Source: Aquibium carbonis
Lineage (GTDB): Bacteria; Pseudomonadota; Alphaproteobacteria; Rhizobiales; Rhizobiaceae
Direction of reading: 5' to 3'
DNA: 48,965 nucleotides
Assembly (NCBI RefSeq): GCF_003970795.1
Contig: NZ_RWKW01000027.1
Span: 1-48,965, forward strand
Positions within the stretch are counted from its first letter, which is position 1; the number at the start of each line of letters is the position of its first letter. The translations under genes and the position numbers were made by a program. The notes below the pieces were generated by a model. It was not told the DNA's origin, ran no database searches, and was given only the letters and a program-made list of their open reading frames with translations. Shown here one piece after another: positions 1 through 9,267 of this stretch.

Positions 1-2197
1 CGGCTTGCTGGGCCGGCTGGGCGGTCGGCGCCCGCATGGCCTGGGCGGCCTGCCTCAGGTCGCCGGCGCCGCTGCCGGTGCGGAAGCGGCCGAGCATTTC
101 GGCGAGGCGCGCGCTTTCCAGGCGCAGTTCGTCGCCGGATGCGCTGACCTCCTGCACCATGGCGGCGTTCTGCTGGGTGTTCTTGTCCATGTCGTTCATG
201 GCGATGTTCACTTCGGCCAGGCTGGAGGACTGGTCCGACGCCGCGCTGGCGATCGCGTCCATGTGGGCGTCGATCGACCGCATGAGTTCCTCGATCGCCG
301 AGATGCTGCCGCCCGCGTCGGTGACGAGCTGGACGCCTTCGCCGACGGTGCGTTCGGAGTTCGAGATCAGGCCCTTGATCTCCTTGGCAGCCTCCGCCGA
401 GCGCTGCGCGAGCGCGCGAACCTCCTGGGCGACCACCGCGAAGCCGCGGCCCGCGTCACCGGCGCGCGCGGCCTCGACGCCGGCGTTGAGCGCCAGAAGG
501 CTGGTCTGGAAGGCGATCTCGTCGATGACGCCGATGATCTGCGTGATCTGCCGCGCCGACTGGTCGATGCGTTCCATGGCCCCGACCGCGTTGCGCACGA
601 CGGTGCTGGACTGCTCGGCCCGTTCGCGGGTGGAGCGCACGAGGTCGCGCGCCTCGGCGGTGCGCCGCGAGGTGGCGGTGACGTTGGCGGTCACCTGGTC
701 GAGCGCGGCCGCGGTCTCTTCCAGTGCCGCGGCCTGCTGTTCGGTGCGGCGGGCGAGGTTGCCCGAGGCCTGCGAGATCTCGTTGGAGCCGCCGCCGACG
801 ATGGACGCCGACCGCGCGGCATCGGCCATCGCCGCGCGCAGCTGGCGCATGGAGGTGTTGAAGTCGTTGCGAAGCGGCTCGAAGCGTTCGGCGAACCGTT
901 CCTCGATGTCGCACATGAGGTCGCCCGCCGCGAGGCGCCGCAGGCTGGCCGCGAGAGACCCCGTCGCCTGGTTCAGGCGCTGCTCGGCGTCGGCTTCGGC
1001 CTGCGCCTGCATGGCCTCGCGCTCGCGGTCGGCCGCCTCGCGCTGGCGCGCATTCTCGGCTTCGAGGTGCAGGTTGCGCAGCGCGGCCTGGCGGAAGATC
1101 TCCACCGAACGCGCCATCTCGCCGATCTCGTCGCCGCGATCCTGCAGCGGGATCGGGTTCTGCACGTCGCCCTCCGCCAGCGCATGCATGCGGCCGGCGA
1201 TGCCGCGGATCGAGCCGCTGATGTTGCGAACCGCCAGGACGCACAGCGCCGACACCACGAGCACGACGGCGAGGGTGAGGCCGACATAGAACACGAAGGC
1301 CGCGCGGGCCTCCTCCAGGCGGGTTCTGGCGAGCGTATCGAGCGCCGAGGTCGACTGGTCGATCGCGGCGCGAAGAACCGGGTACTGGGCCTGCTTCGCC
1401 TGGGTCCACTGGTCGACGGTGATGCTGCTCGTGCGCCCGGCCTGGTCGTTGCGCAGAATGTCCTGGCGTGCCGCCTTCATGGTTTCGCCATTGGCGCCCG
1501 CCTCGAAGGCGCGGATTGCGGCGGTGATGTCGGCCGGCAGGAAATCCGTCAGGGCCGGGCGGTGGATGTCGGTCAGGCTGCGCGAATGAACCATGTAGGA
1601 GAAGGCAGGCGCCGGCAGGGTTTCGCCGCGCAGGAACATGAGGCCGAGATTGTTCTCGATCAGGGCCGCGTCGTTCGTCTGCATGAGGGCGTGGAAACCG
1701 GCGACGAAACGCGCGAGCTCCAGATCGGCGACGATGGCGCCGGCCCGGTCCATCAGCTTCAGGCCGGCCGCCGAGACCGGCTGGAGGATGTACAGCGCCT
1801 CGTTGAAGGTCGCCTTGTCGGTATCGACGCGAATGCGGTGCGGCGCGACCTTGTCGATGCCGTCGCGGATCACGGCCATCGTCTCCTCGATCACCGGGTC
1901 GCTCTGGCCGCTCTCCACCAGCGCCTGGTGCGCCTCCAGCACCTGCTTGAAGACGGCATCGGTGCGGGTGCGCGCGGCGGCGCGTGTCTGGGGGTTCGAC
2001 AGGGCTTCGGCGGGCAGGGCGAGAGCCAGCTGCGAACCCGCTTCGGCGAGTTCCTTGACCGGCATGGCCTGCCGCAGGTCGACATATTCGCTGTGGGTTT
2101 TCCAGGCCAGGTAGCCACCCATCAGGGCGATGATGGTGAGTGGCAGGATCGCCAGTCCAAACAAGGTGCTGCGAATCGAGATCGCGCGAAAGGCCAT
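1..2197 (-). CDS. Methyl-accepting chemotaxis protein (3' end outside window)
   Basis: Transmembrane chemoreceptor that passes ligand binding to the CheA/CheW array. The frame opens at the ATG at 2197-2195 ([14 protein letters not shown]) and is still open at base 1, so at least 732 residues are present and only the extreme C-terminus is missing. In order: TM1 (about residues 10-30), a roughly 265-residue periplasmic region with no cysteine pair that I noticed, TM2 (about 297-318), a HAMP segment with linker, and a long methyl-accepting coiled coil. The conserved hairpin tip ([19 protein letters not shown]) lies near residues 560-580. The last visible residues are Ala/Gln/Pro-rich, so a CheR/CheB docking peptide cannot be judged. 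The ligand cannot be inferred. No che gene lies in the window, so this is probably a stand-alone receptor. Confidence 0.93.
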   Translation of the reverse strand, partial: MAFRAISIRSTLFGLAILPLTIIALMGGYLAWKTHSEYVDLRQAMPVKELAEAGSQLALALPAEALSNPQTRAAARTRTDAVFKQVLEAHQALVESGQSDPVIEETMAVIRDGIDKVAPHRIRVDTDKATFNEALYILQPVSAAGLKLMDRAGAIVADLELARFVAGFHALMQTNDAALIENNLGLMFLRGETLPAPAFSYMVHSRSLTDIHRPALTDFLPADITAAIRAFEAGANGETMKAARQDILRNDQAGRTSSITVDQWTQAKQAQYPVLRAAIDQSTSALDTLARTRLEEARAAFVFYVGLTLAVVLVVSALCVLAVRNISGSIRGIAGRMHALAEGDVQNPIPLQDRGDEIGEMARSVEIFRQAALRNLHLEAENARQREAADREREAMQAQAEADAEQRLNQATGSLAASLRRLAAGDLMCDIEERFAERFEPLRNDFNTSMRQLRAAMADAARSASIVGGGSNEISQASGNLARRTEQQAAALEETAAALDQVTANVTATSRRTAEARDLVRSTRERAEQSSTVVRNAVGAMERIDQSARQITQIIGVIDEIAFQTSLLALNAGVEAARAGDAGRGFAVVAQEVRALAQRSAEAAKEIKGLISNSERTVGEGVQLVTDAGGSISAIEELMRSIDAHMDAIASAASDQSSSLAEVNIAMNDMDKNTQQNAAMVQEVSASGDELRLESARLAEMLGRFRTGSGAGDLRQAAQAMRAPTAQPAQQA

Positions 2198-2342
2198 GCT
2201 GTTCCCCGAATGACGCTGCCGCCCCGCGGGTCGCGAGGCAGCATGAAGGTTTCCCCTCAAATCATTGGAGCAGAACAGTTAAAAAAAAGCCCTCAACGGC
2301 GCGTGGCGCGGCCACGTCCTCGCCGCGCCGATGCATCCCGCT

Positions 2343-2531
2343 TCAAAGCGCGCAGAGCGGGTAGCCGGCGCGCAGCGCCGAGCACAGGTCCGGCCCCCAG
2401 CCGCCGAAGCCGAGCAGCAGGGCAGCCGTTCCGATCGTGACGACGGCGACGACGACCGCCGCGCGCAGGCCGAAGCCGTCCAGCGCCGGGCCGTCGCTCG
2501 GATGAGGGTGATGGTCGCGCATGCCGGTCAT
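2343..2531 (-). CDS. Small single-pass membrane protein, unknown function
   Basis: A 62-residue protein. The N-terminus is rich in His, Asp and Pro ([14 protein letters not shown]), one hydrophobic helix spans about residues 24-45 (AAVVVAVVTIGTAALLLGF), and a short tail holds two cysteines. Its ATG overlaps the stop codon of the upstream gene in an ATGA arrangement (2528-2531), the usual sign of translational coupling. I do not recognise the family. The HHPHP motif could bind metal, but that is a guess. The case for coding is a helix of the right length in each partner plus the 4-bp overlap. At this GC content short open frames are common, so it could be spurious. Confidence 0.5.
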   Translation of the reverse strand: MTGMRDHHPHPSDGPALDGFGLRAAVVVAVVTIGTAALLLGFGGWGPDLCSALRAGYPLCAL

Positions 2532-2743
2532 CCCGCCAGCGCTCCGCCCGCCAGAAGCAGCGCGGCGATCACCACCGTCACCGAGCCGACCAGCGGATAG
2601 AGCGCGATCACGAGCGTCAGCGTGGCGCCGCGCATCTCGCCATCGGCGCGGTGCGGGCGGCTCGCCTCCTGGGTGCCGGCCGGCTTGAGGCCGCCCGGAT
2701 GTCCCCGCATCGGGGCCGTGGGTTCGTGCTGCGTCATGTCCAT
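2528..2743 (-). CDS. Small hydrophobic membrane protein, unknown function
   Basis: A 71-residue protein with a polar N-terminal half (residues 1-37, several His and Pro) and a hydrophobic C-terminal half (about 39-70, [17 protein letters not shown] onward) long enough for one helix or a proline-kinked hairpin ending at the C-terminus. It lies directly upstream of the 62-residue gene and shares 4 bp with it, so the two are probably one cotranscribed pair. A second in-frame ATG two codons in is also possible. It points away from the hisS leader, so their promoters share 2744-2839. No family recognised. Confidence 0.5.
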   Translation of the reverse strand: MDMTQHEPTAPMRGHPGGLKPAGTQEASRPHRADGEMRGATLTLVIALYPLVGSVTVVIAALLLAGGALAG

Positions 2744-2839
2744 CTGTGTCGCGCCGGGATCCGCGTCCCGTTCCTCTCGGTCGTCTGCCTAGTCTCCGGC
2801 CGCAGGACGCGCGGCGAAGAATTTCACACGGGGAGGAAG

Positions 2840-3025
2840 ATGTTCAGCGGCCAAGGCGCAATTTGGGCGCGATCTGGGCGGCTTCGGGGCAGCGGTTCAC
2901 GCGCCGCGTGGTGTTGCAGGGAAGCCTCACCCTTGCCGCTTCGGGTCCCATCGGCTACACGCGCGCAGGATTGTTCTCGAGGGCCGGGGGCAGGCGCGAA
3001 CCGGCCGGAAATGCGACGGAAATGA
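2840..3025 (+). CDS. Candidate short leader ORF coupled to hisS
   Basis: A 61-codon frame opening with ATG (2840-2842) behind a strong purine-rich ribosome site, GGGGAGGAAG. It ends in a TGA (3023-3025) that overlaps the hisS ATG as ATGA. The product is Arg/Gly/Ser/Ala-rich with no recognisable domain and contains no histidine, so it is not a classical his attenuator peptide. It may be a coupling leader that brings ribosomes to hisS, or a chance frame in GC-rich DNA. The rest of the 278-bp gap (2744-3021) shows nothing else I can name. Confidence 0.25.
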   Translation: MFSGQGAIWARSGRLRGSGSRAAWCCREASPLPLRVPSATRAQDCSRGPGAGANRPEMRRK

Positions 3026-4521
3026 CCGGAAAGAGCGAAAAGATGAAAGCGCGCATGCCGCGCGGCTTCGTCGACCGGCAGGCGGCCGACATCCGCGCCG
3101 TGGACGAGATGTGCGCGAAGATCCGCGCCGTCTACGAGCTCTACGGCTTCGAGCCGGTCGAGCAGCCGATGATCGAATACACCGATGCGCTGGGAAAATT
3201 CCTGCCCGACCAGGACCGGCCGAACGAGGGTGTGTTCTCCTTCCAGGACGACGACGAACAGTGGCTGTCGCTGCGCTACGACCTCACCGCGCCGCTCGCC
3301 CGCTACGTGGCGGAGAACTTCGAGAAGCTGCCGAAGCCGTTCCGCAGCTACCGCCAGGGCTGGGTTTTCCGCAACGAAAAGCCGGGGCCGGGCCGCTTCC
3401 GCCAGTTCATGCAGTTCGACGCCGACACCGTCGGCACGCCGGGCGTGGCCGCCGACGCCGAGATGGCGATGATGATGGCCGACGTGATGGAGGCGCTGGG
3501 CATCGCGCGCGGCGACTACGTCATCCGGGTGAACAACCGGAAGGTTCTGGATGGGGTTCTGGAGGCGATAGGCCTCGGCGGAGACGAGAATGCCGGGCGC
3601 CGGCTGACCGTGCTGCGGGCCATCGACAAGCTGGACAAGTTCGGGCCGGAGGGCGTGAGGCTGCTGCTCGGGGCCGGGCGTTGGGACGGCGGCAAGGAAG
3701 GCGAGGGGGACTTTACGAAGGGCGCGGGGCTGGATGAGGGGCAGAGCGAAACTGTCCTGTTCCAGCTAGGTATTCCGAGCAGCATCAAGGATGATAGTCT
3801 CTATCCGGCCGGCGAGACATTTGCCGCTGGCCAGGGTGAATTGATTGCGATCGAGGAATTAGTTCGCGCCGCTGGCTACGGACCCGATCGCATCCGCATC
3901 GACCCCTCCGTCGTCCGCGGCCTCGAATACTACACCGGCCCGGTCTACGAGGCCGAGCTGCTGGCCGAGATCCCCAACGAGGACGGGCAGATCGTGCGCT
4001 TCGGGTCGGTGGGCGGCGGCGGGCGCTATGACGGGCTGGTGTCGCGCTTCCGCGGCGAGCCGGTGCCGGCGACGGGCTTTTCGATCGGCGTCTCGCGGCT
4101 GATGACGGCCCTGAAGAACCTCGGCAAGCTGCAGACGGCCGACGTGCCCGGCCCGGTGGTGGTGCTGGTCATGGACCGCGACACCGAAAGCCTCGGCAAG
4201 TACCAGAAGATGGTGGGCGAGCTGCGCGCCGCCGGCATCAGGGCGGAAATGTATCTCGGCGGCTCGGGCATGAAGCCGCAGATGAAATACGCCGACAGAC
4301 GGGGGGCTCCGTGCGTCGTCATCCAGGGCGGCGACGAGCGCGCCAAGGGCGTCGTCCAGATCAAGGACCTCGTCGAGGGCGCGCGGATGGCCGAGACGAT
4401 CACCGACAATGCCGAATGGCGCGAGGGCCGGCCGGCGCAGGTGGAGGTTTTGGAGAGCGAGCTGGTGGCGACCGTGCGCGGCATCATCGCGGCGCAGGCG
4501 GCGGAGCGGGGCGGTCGGTGA
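3022..4521 (+). CDS. hisS: Histidyl-tRNA synthetase
   Basis: Class II synthetase that charges tRNA-His. It has 499 residues from the ATG at 3022 ([19 protein letters not shown]), the start expected for rhizobial HisS; in-frame starts further upstream would add over 90 non-conserved residues. Visible signatures: the [11 protein letters not shown] strand, motif 2 ([20 protein letters not shown]), the histidine-binding [12 protein letters not shown] segment, motif 3 ([12 protein letters not shown] followed by [12 protein letters not shown]) and a C-terminal anticodon domain. The stretch at about 3750-3860, between motif 2 and the LEYYTG segment, has AT-richer codons than the rest and encodes the least conserved part of the insertion domain. 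First gene of hisS-hisZ-hisG. Confidence 0.97.
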   Translation: MTGKSEKMKARMPRGFVDRQAADIRAVDEMCAKIRAVYELYGFEPVEQPMIEYTDALGKFLPDQDRPNEGVFSFQDDDEQWLSLRYDLTAPLARYVAENFEKLPKPFRSYRQGWVFRNEKPGPGRFRQFMQFDADTVGTPGVAADAEMAMMMADVMEALGIARGDYVIRVNNRKVLDGVLEAIGLGGDENAGRRLTVLRAIDKLDKFGPEGVRLLLGAGRWDGGKEGEGDFTKGAGLDEGQSETVLFQLGIPSSIKDDSLYPAGETFAAGQGELIAIEELVRAAGYGPDRIRIDPSVVRGLEYYTGPVYEAELLAEIPNEDGQIVRFGSVGGGGRYDGLVSRFRGEPVPATGFSIGVSRLMTALKNLGKLQTADVPGPVVVLVMDRDTESLGKYQKMVGELRAAGIRAEMYLGGSGMKPQMKYADRRGAPCVVIQGGDERAKGVVQIKDLVEGARMAETITDNAEWREGRPAQVEVLESELVATVRGIIAAQAAERGGR

Positions 4522-4576
4522 GGGCGATTGGCGTTGCTTTGGATCCGGCCTTTGCAGGCAAGGGCGGCGCTCTACG

Positions 4577-4763
4577 GCGCCCCCCTCTGCCCTGCCGGGC
4601 GGGGCGAGCCACTCGTCTCGCCCGTCCTTCGGACCCCCCACAGGGGGGGAGATCGGCAGTTCCAGCGTCTGCGCTCATCTTGCAACGCTGGCGATTGGCG
4701 AGGTCGGCGGAGAGAGTGATCTCCCCCCTCGTGGGGGAGATGCCGGCAGGCAGAGGGGGGCGC
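4577..4763. repeat. Mesorhizobium-type intergenic palindromic repeat (hisS-hisZ gap)
   Basis: An imperfect inverted repeat of about 187 bp fills most of the 328-bp gap between hisS and hisZ. The outer arms (4577-4598 and 4743-4763) are complementary apart from one extra C. Inner arms (CCCCCCACAGGGGGGGAGATC around 4634-4654 against GATCTCCCCCCTCGTGGGGGA around 4718-4739) pair almost fully. The internal ATCTTGCAACGCTGGCGATT segment and the CTCGTGGGGGAGATG motif match an element I recognise from Mesorhizobium intergenic regions. The transcript should fold into a long hairpin, which could stabilise the mRNA or lower hisZ expression. Confidence 0.8.
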
Positions 4764-4849
4764 GAAGGAACGCGGCATCTCCGTTCCGGATTCGCGCCCT
4801 TGTTGCGCGCGCGTCGCGAGGCGCAACTTTCTCCGCCCCAGGCCCGCCC

Positions 4850-5965
4850 ATGACCCGCTTTCCCGCCATCGCCCCCGATCTCGTCGCCCTCTTCGCCGCG
4901 CGGGGGGCCGACATGGTCGACGTGCCGGTGATCCAGCCGGCGGACCCGTTTCTCGACATGGCGGGCGAGGATCTGCGTCGCCGCATCTTTCTCACCGAGA
5001 GCGAGACGGGGGCAGCACTCTGCCTGCGGCCGGAGTTCACCATTCCGGTCTGCCTCGACCACATCGCCAGCCAGGCCGGCACGCCGCGCCGCTACGCCTA
5101 TCTGGGCGAGGTGTTCCGGCAGCGGCGCGAGGGCGGCAACGAGTTTTTCCAGGCCGGGATCGAGGATCTGGGCGAGACCGACGCCGCCATGGCCGACGCG
5201 CGCTCGGTGGCGGATGCGCATGCGCTGCTGTCGCTGTCGCTGCCCGGCCGCGCGCTCAACGTGACGCTCGGCGACCAGTCGGTGTTCGAGGCGGTGCTGG
5301 CCGCGCTCGGCCTGCCGCGCGGCTGGCGCATGCGGCTGGCGCGGGCCTTCGGCTCGGCCGAACAGCTGGAAGCGGCGCTCGCCGACCTCGCCAACCCGCC
5401 GAAGGCCTCGGTGCTGCCGGCCCGGGTCGCCGAACTCGTCGCCGATGGCGACCGCGAGGCGCTGGCGGCGCAGATCGCCGAGGGGATGGCCGAGACCGGC
5501 CTGTCGCCGACGCTCGGCCGCACGCCGGACGAGATCGCGCGGCGGCTGATCGAGAAGGCCGAACTTCGAAGCGTGCGGCTCTCGGCCGAAGCGTTCTCGG
5601 CGCTGAAGGCGTTCCTCGCCATCCGCGCGCCGCTCGACACGGCGGCCGACGTGCTGGAAGGCTTCGCCGCCAGTGCGGGCGTCTCCCTGGGGACTGCGCT
5701 GGAGCGGTTTTCGGCGCGCGCGCAGGCGGTGGCAGGGCACGGCCTGCCGGCCGGCGCCATCACCTATGACGCGGCTTTCGGCCGTCCGCTCGACTACTAC
5801 ACCGGCCTCGTCTTCGAGATCGCGGCCGCGGGGGCGCCGCGCACGCTGGTCGGCGGCGGCCGCTACGACCGGCTCTTGACGCTGCTCGGCGCGAAATCGC
5901 CGATCCCCGGCGTCGGCTTCTCGGTCTGGCTCGACCGGGTCGAAGCGCTCAGGGGAGGGGCGTGA
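4850..5965 (+). CDS. hisZ: ATP phosphoribosyltransferase regulatory subunit HisZ
   Basis: A HisS-like protein without tRNA-charging activity that binds short HisG proteins and is needed for the first step of histidine synthesis. It has 371 residues from ATG 4850 (MTRFPAIAPDLVALF). The HisS-derived core is visible: LRPEFTIPVCLDH in the N-terminal part, then LDYYTGLVFEIAAAG and GGGRYDRLLTLLG, then PGVGFSVWLDRVEAL. The anticodon-binding domain of true HisS is missing, as expected for HisZ. The adjacent short-form hisG confirms the call. The gap to hisG is 190 bp and holds a second palindrome. Confidence 0.95.
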   Translation: MTRFPAIAPDLVALFAARGADMVDVPVIQPADPFLDMAGEDLRRRIFLTESETGAALCLRPEFTIPVCLDHIASQAGTPRRYAYLGEVFRQRREGGNEFFQAGIEDLGETDAAMADARSVADAHALLSLSLPGRALNVTLGDQSVFEAVLAALGLPRGWRMRLARAFGSAEQLEAALADLANPPKASVLPARVAELVADGDREALAAQIAEGMAETGLSPTLGRTPDEIARRLIEKAELRSVRLSAEAFSALKAFLAIRAPLDTAADVLEGFAASAGVSLGTALERFSARAQAVAGHGLPAGAITYDAAFGRPLDYYTGLVFEIAAAGAPRTLVGGGRYDRLLTLLGAKSPIPGVGFSVWLDRVEALRGGA

Positions 5966-6000
5966 TGATTGCTGAACGGCTGAGCCGGCGTTCCGAGCCG

Positions 6001-6098
6001 CTACCCCCACCCCTCACCCCTCCCCACAAGGGGGAGGGGGACGCGAGACGCTGGCGCCCTCCCTCCCCCTTGTGGGGAGGGGTGAGGGGTGGGGGTAG
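6001..6098. repeat. Perfect 38-nt inverted repeat (hisZ-hisG gap)
   Basis: The arms 6001-6038 and 6061-6098 are exact reverse complements over 38 nt (CTACCCCCACCCCTCACCCC at the left end), separated by 22 nt. This is a C/G-rich palindromic element common between genes in rhizobial genomes and differs from the repeat in the hisS-hisZ gap. The RNA hairpin would be extremely stable and lies between hisZ and hisG of one operon. There is no following T-run, so it is not a typical intrinsic terminator. Confidence 0.9.
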
Positions 6099-6155
6099 CG
6101 ACGCTCAATACGGTTGCGCTGCTGCCGCCTGCGCGGCCACGGCGGAGCGACGCCC

Positions 6156-6857
6156 ATGAGCATCACCATCGCCCTGCCGTCGAAGGGCCGGCTGCGCGAG
6201 CAGGCGCTGGAGGTCTTCGCCAAGGCGGGACTGCCCGTCGAGGAGCCGGCCGACCAGCGGCGCTACCGCGCCAGGATCGGCGGGCGCGACGACATCGAGG
6301 TGGCGTTCCTCTCCGCCTCCGAGATCGCCAGCGAACTCGGCCAGGGCAACGTCGATTGCGGCGTCACCGGCGAAGACCTCGTGCGCGAGACGCTGGCCGA
6401 CTGGGACGCGAAGGTGGAGATCGCGGCACCGCTCGGCTTCGGTCACGCCGACGTGGTGGTGGCGGTGCCCGACATCTGGCTCGACGTCGCCACCATGGCC
6501 GACCTCGACGACGTGGCGGCCGAGTTCCGCCAGCGCCACGGGCGGCGGCTGCGGATCGCCACGAAATACTGGCGCATGACGCAGCAGTTCTTCTCGCAGA
6601 TGCACGGCATCCAGGTCTATCGCATCGTCGAAAGCCTCGGCGCCACCGAGGGCGCCCCGGCTGCCGGCTCGGCCGACGTCATCGTCGACATCACCACCAC
6701 CGGCTCGACGCTCAGGGCCAATCACCTGCGCATTCTCGACGACGGCGTGATCCTGAAGTCGCAGGCCTGCCTCGTCGCGGCGAAACGGGAGCGACCGGCC
6801 GCCGACGCCGCGCTGCTGGCGGAGGTCTGCCGGCGCGTGCGCGAGGCGGTGGCATAG
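6156..6857 (+). CDS. hisG: ATP phosphoribosyltransferase catalytic subunit, short form
   Basis: Joins ATP and PRPP to phosphoribosyl-ATP, the committed step of histidine synthesis. It has 233 residues from ATG 6156 ([19 protein letters not shown]). It lacks the C-terminal histidine-binding regulatory domain of long HisG, so it needs HisZ, encoded immediately upstream. Visible: the N-terminal ALPSKGRL strand, the [16 protein letters not shown] segment, and the PRPP-binding loop near residues 171-183 ([13 protein letters not shown]). An in-frame ATG 42 bp upstream would add a non-conserved extension that begins beyond the repeat, so I reject it. Confidence 0.96.
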   Translation: MSITIALPSKGRLREQALEVFAKAGLPVEEPADQRRYRARIGGRDDIEVAFLSASEIASELGQGNVDCGVTGEDLVRETLADWDAKVEIAAPLGFGHADVVVAVPDIWLDVATMADLDDVAAEFRQRHGRRLRIATKYWRMTQQFFSQMHGIQVYRIVESLGATEGAPAAGSADVIVDITTTGSTLRANHLRILDDGVILKSQACLVAAKRERPAADAALLAEVCRRVREAVA

Positions 6858-6972
6858 AGCGCGCCGCGCCGCCTGTCCGATTGCACCGGCGTTGGCGCCT
6901 GATACACTTGCCTGAAAGAGTCCGGCGGGCGCCGACGCGGCCGCCGGGGACGGACCATCGGGAGGATCATCC

Positions 6973-8697
6973 ATGACCACTGACGCCGGCGCGCCGCATT
7001 CGCTCGCGCCCATCGACGGCTTGTCGCACGTATCCGGCGACCGCGGCCGGCCCTTGCTGGAGGAAACGATCCCGCAGGCGCTGGCCAGGACGGTCGCGCG
7101 GTTTCCCGACCGGCCGGCGGCGGTGTTTCCGGCGCAGGGCGTGCGCGTCACCTGGTCCGAGTTCGCCACCGCGGTCGACGACCTCGCCGCCGGGCTGCTG
7201 GCGCTCGGGCTCGAGAAGGGCGACCGCATCGGCATCTGGTCGCCCAATCGCTGGGAATGGCTGCTGACACAGTTCGCCACGGCGCGGATCGGGCTGGTGA
7301 TGGTCAACATCAATCCGGCCTACCGGCTCTACGAGCTCGAATATGCGCTGAACAAGGTCGGATGCCGGGCGCTGGTGACGGCGGCGAGCTTCAAGAGTTC
7401 CGATTATCTCGGCATGGTGGCCGAGCTCGCGCCGGAACTGGCGACGTCGAAGCCCGGCGAACTCCAGGCGGCAAGGTTGCCGCACCTCCAGTTCGTCATC
7501 CGCATGGGCGAGGCGTCGTCGCCGGGGATGATCCGTTTCGACGACGTGGCCGGGCTCGGCACGGCAAGGGAGCGTGCGCGGCTCGATGCCATCACGGCCA
7601 GTCTCGACCGCGACGAGGCGATCAACATCCAGTTCACCTCCGGCACCACCGGCGCGCCCAAGGGCGCGACGCTCACGCATTCCAACATCCTCAACAACGC
7701 GCATTTCGTCACCGCGGCGATGAACCTGACGGAGCAGGACCGGCTCTGCATTCCCGTGCCCCTCTACCATTGCTTCGGCATGGTGATGGGCACGCTCGGC
7801 TGCGTCACCAAGGGCGCCGCGATGGTCTTTCCGGGCGAGGGTTTCGATCCGGAGGCGACGCTGTCTGCCGTGGCGGCCGAGCGCTGCACGGCGCTCTACG
7901 GCGTGCCGACCATGTTCGTGGCCATGCTCGACCACCCGGGCTTTGCGGGCTTCGACCTCTCCTCGTTGCGCACCGGCATCATGGCCGGCGCGCCGTGCCC
8001 GATCGAGGTGATGAAGAAGGTGCAGAGCCAGATGAACATGCGCGAGGTGACCATCGCCTACGGCATGACGGAGACGAGCCCGGTGTCCTTCCAGAGCCAT
8101 GTCGACGACCCGCTGGAAAAACGCGTCTCGACCGTGGGGCGCGTCCATCCGCATGTCGAGGTCAAGGTGGTGGACGCCGAGGGCCGCACGGTGCCGCCGG
8201 GCGAGCGCGGCGAATTGTGCACGCGCGGCTATTCGGTGATGAAGGGCTATTGGGACGAGGCGGAAAAGACCGCCGAGGCGATCGACGAGGAAGGCTGGAT
8301 GCACACCGGCGACCTCGCCACGATCGATGCCGAAGGCTATTGCAACATCGTCGGCCGGGTGAAGGACATGATCATCCGCGGCGGCGAGAACGTCTATCCG
8401 CGCGAGGTGGAGGAGTTCCTCTACCGCCATCCCAAGGTGCGCGAGGTGCAGGTGTTCGGGGTGCCGGACGCGCGCTACGGCGAGGAGGTCTGCGCCTGGA
8501 TCGTGCCGGCCGGCGAGGCGCCCAGCGAGGAGGAGATCCGCGAATTCTGCCGCGGCCAGATCGCGCACTACAAGATCCCGCGCTACGTCCGCATCCGCCC
8601 CTCGCTGCCGATGACGGTGACGGGCAAGCCGCAGAAGTTCGTCATGCGCGACGAGATGGTGGGCGAACTCGGCATCGCCGAGCTGAAGACGGCCTGA
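6973..8697 (+). CDS. AMP-binding acyl-CoA synthetase (ACSF2/FadD-like)
   Basis: Adenylate-forming ligase that activates a carboxylic acid, probably a medium or long-chain fatty acid, to its CoA thioester. It has 574 residues, the usual length. The P-loop [10 protein letters not shown] starts near residue 221, the YGMTETSPV motif is near 363, and the [10 protein letters not shown] and [20 protein letters not shown] hinge motifs and the catalytic-lysine region (TVTGKPQKF) follow in order. The ribosome site GGGAGG lies 8 nt before ATG 6973. It stands alone and ends at a terminator shared with the convergent DoxX gene. The overall pattern looks most like ACSF2-type enzymes, but substrate is inferred from family only. 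Confidence 0.9.
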   Translation: MTTDAGAPHSLAPIDGLSHVSGDRGRPLLEETIPQALARTVARFPDRPAAVFPAQGVRVTWSEFATAVDDLAAGLLALGLEKGDRIGIWSPNRWEWLLTQFATARIGLVMVNINPAYRLYELEYALNKVGCRALVTAASFKSSDYLGMVAELAPELATSKPGELQAARLPHLQFVIRMGEASSPGMIRFDDVAGLGTARERARLDAITASLDRDEAINIQFTSGTTGAPKGATLTHSNILNNAHFVTAAMNLTEQDRLCIPVPLYHCFGMVMGTLGCVTKGAAMVFPGEGFDPEATLSAVAAERCTALYGVPTMFVAMLDHPGFAGFDLSSLRTGIMAGAPCPIEVMKKVQSQMNMREVTIAYGMTETSPVSFQSHVDDPLEKRVSTVGRVHPHVEVKVVDAEGRTVPPGERGELCTRGYSVMKGYWDEAEKTAEAIDEEGWMHTGDLATIDAEGYCNIVGRVKDMIIRGGENVYPREVEEFLYRHPKVREVQVFGVPDARYGEEVCAWIVPAGEAPSEEEIREFCRGQIAHYKIPRYVRIRPSLPMTVTGKPQKFVMRDEMVGELGIAELKTA

Positions 8698-8732
8698 GCC
8701 GCCGCGACCCGTCGCTTTCCGCGAATGCGAAG

Positions 8733-8760
8733 AAGGCCCGGCTTGGGAAAGCCGGGCCTT
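8733..8760. terminator. Bidirectional intrinsic terminator
   Basis: A perfect 10-bp stem, AAGGCCCGGC (8733-8742) with GCCGGGCCTT (8751-8760), and an 8-nt loop. It lies between the converging acyl-CoA synthetase and doxX genes. The A/T pairs at the stem base give only a short U-run on each strand, so termination strength is uncertain. Confidence 0.65.
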
Positions 8761-8786
8761 CGTCGCTGCGCGCGGAAGACTGGAGG

Positions 8787-9185
8787 TCAGGCCGTGGCGA
8801 GCTTGCCGCCGCGGGCGTCGAGCGACAGCGCGCCGGGGCCGGAGACGTAGAGGGCGAGGAAGCCGCCCGCGATGGTCAGGTTCTTCATGAAGGAGATCAT
8901 CTGCATCTGGTCTTCCGGCTGGAAGTGGAAGACGTAGCCGGCGAAGACGCAGAAGCCGGCGAGCAGGAGGGCGGCGATCTTCGTCTGGAAGCCGACGAGG
9001 ATGGCGATGCCGGCGACGGTCTCGAAGATCGCGGCGAGCCAGGCGAGGGCGGTGGCGGCCGGCAGGCCGACCGAGCCGATGTAGCCGGCGGTGCCTTCGA
9101 TGCCGCCGAACTTCTGCAGGCCCGACATGATGAACATGACCGAGAGGAGGATGCGGCCGATGAGGAGGATGACGCTGTTGGACAT
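8787..9185 (-). CDS. DoxX family membrane protein
   Basis: A 132-residue protein with four hydrophobic segments (about residues 5-20, 45-65, 68-88 and 100-118), the DoxX/DUF417 pattern, including LLIGRILLSVMFIMSGLQKFGG at the N-terminus. DoxX proteins are small inner-membrane proteins linked to quinone or redox stress handling; the exact role here is unknown. The ribosome site (GGAG) sits just before ATG 9185. An inverted repeat (9268-9286) lies about 80 bp upstream and may be an operator. It faces the acyl-CoA synthetase tail to tail. Confidence 0.88.
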   Translation of the reverse strand: MSNSVILLIGRILLSVMFIMSGLQKFGGIEGTAGYIGSVGLPAATALAWLAAIFETVAGIAILVGFQTKIAALLLAGFCVFAGYVFHFQPEDQMQMISFMKNLTIAGGFLALYVSGPGALSLDARGGKLATA

Positions 9186-9267
9186 TGGGAGGTCTCCGGG
9201 AGGATTGAGTTCGCCCGGACCATACGCCGAATGGCGGAAACCGATAGCAGCGCCTCAGCCGACTGTA

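Noticed and set aside
2303..2325. Possible terminator for the small membrane gene pair (GTGGC/GCCAC stem, eight T nearby on the minus strand)
   Set aside because: The T-run starts about 14 nt past the stem, too far for a standard intrinsic terminator.
5..2440. 811-codon open frame on the plus strand
   Set aside because: It lies antisense to the chemoreceptor, has the Arg/Gly/Ala composition of GC-rich shadow frames and no domain. The minus-strand frame has the full MCP signature.
4518..4853. 111-codon frame across the palindromic element, annotated as a hypothetical protein in some genomes
   Set aside because: The product is a translation of a dispersed repeat (for example RVISPLVGEMPAG), so I list it only as a coupling observation and not as a gene.
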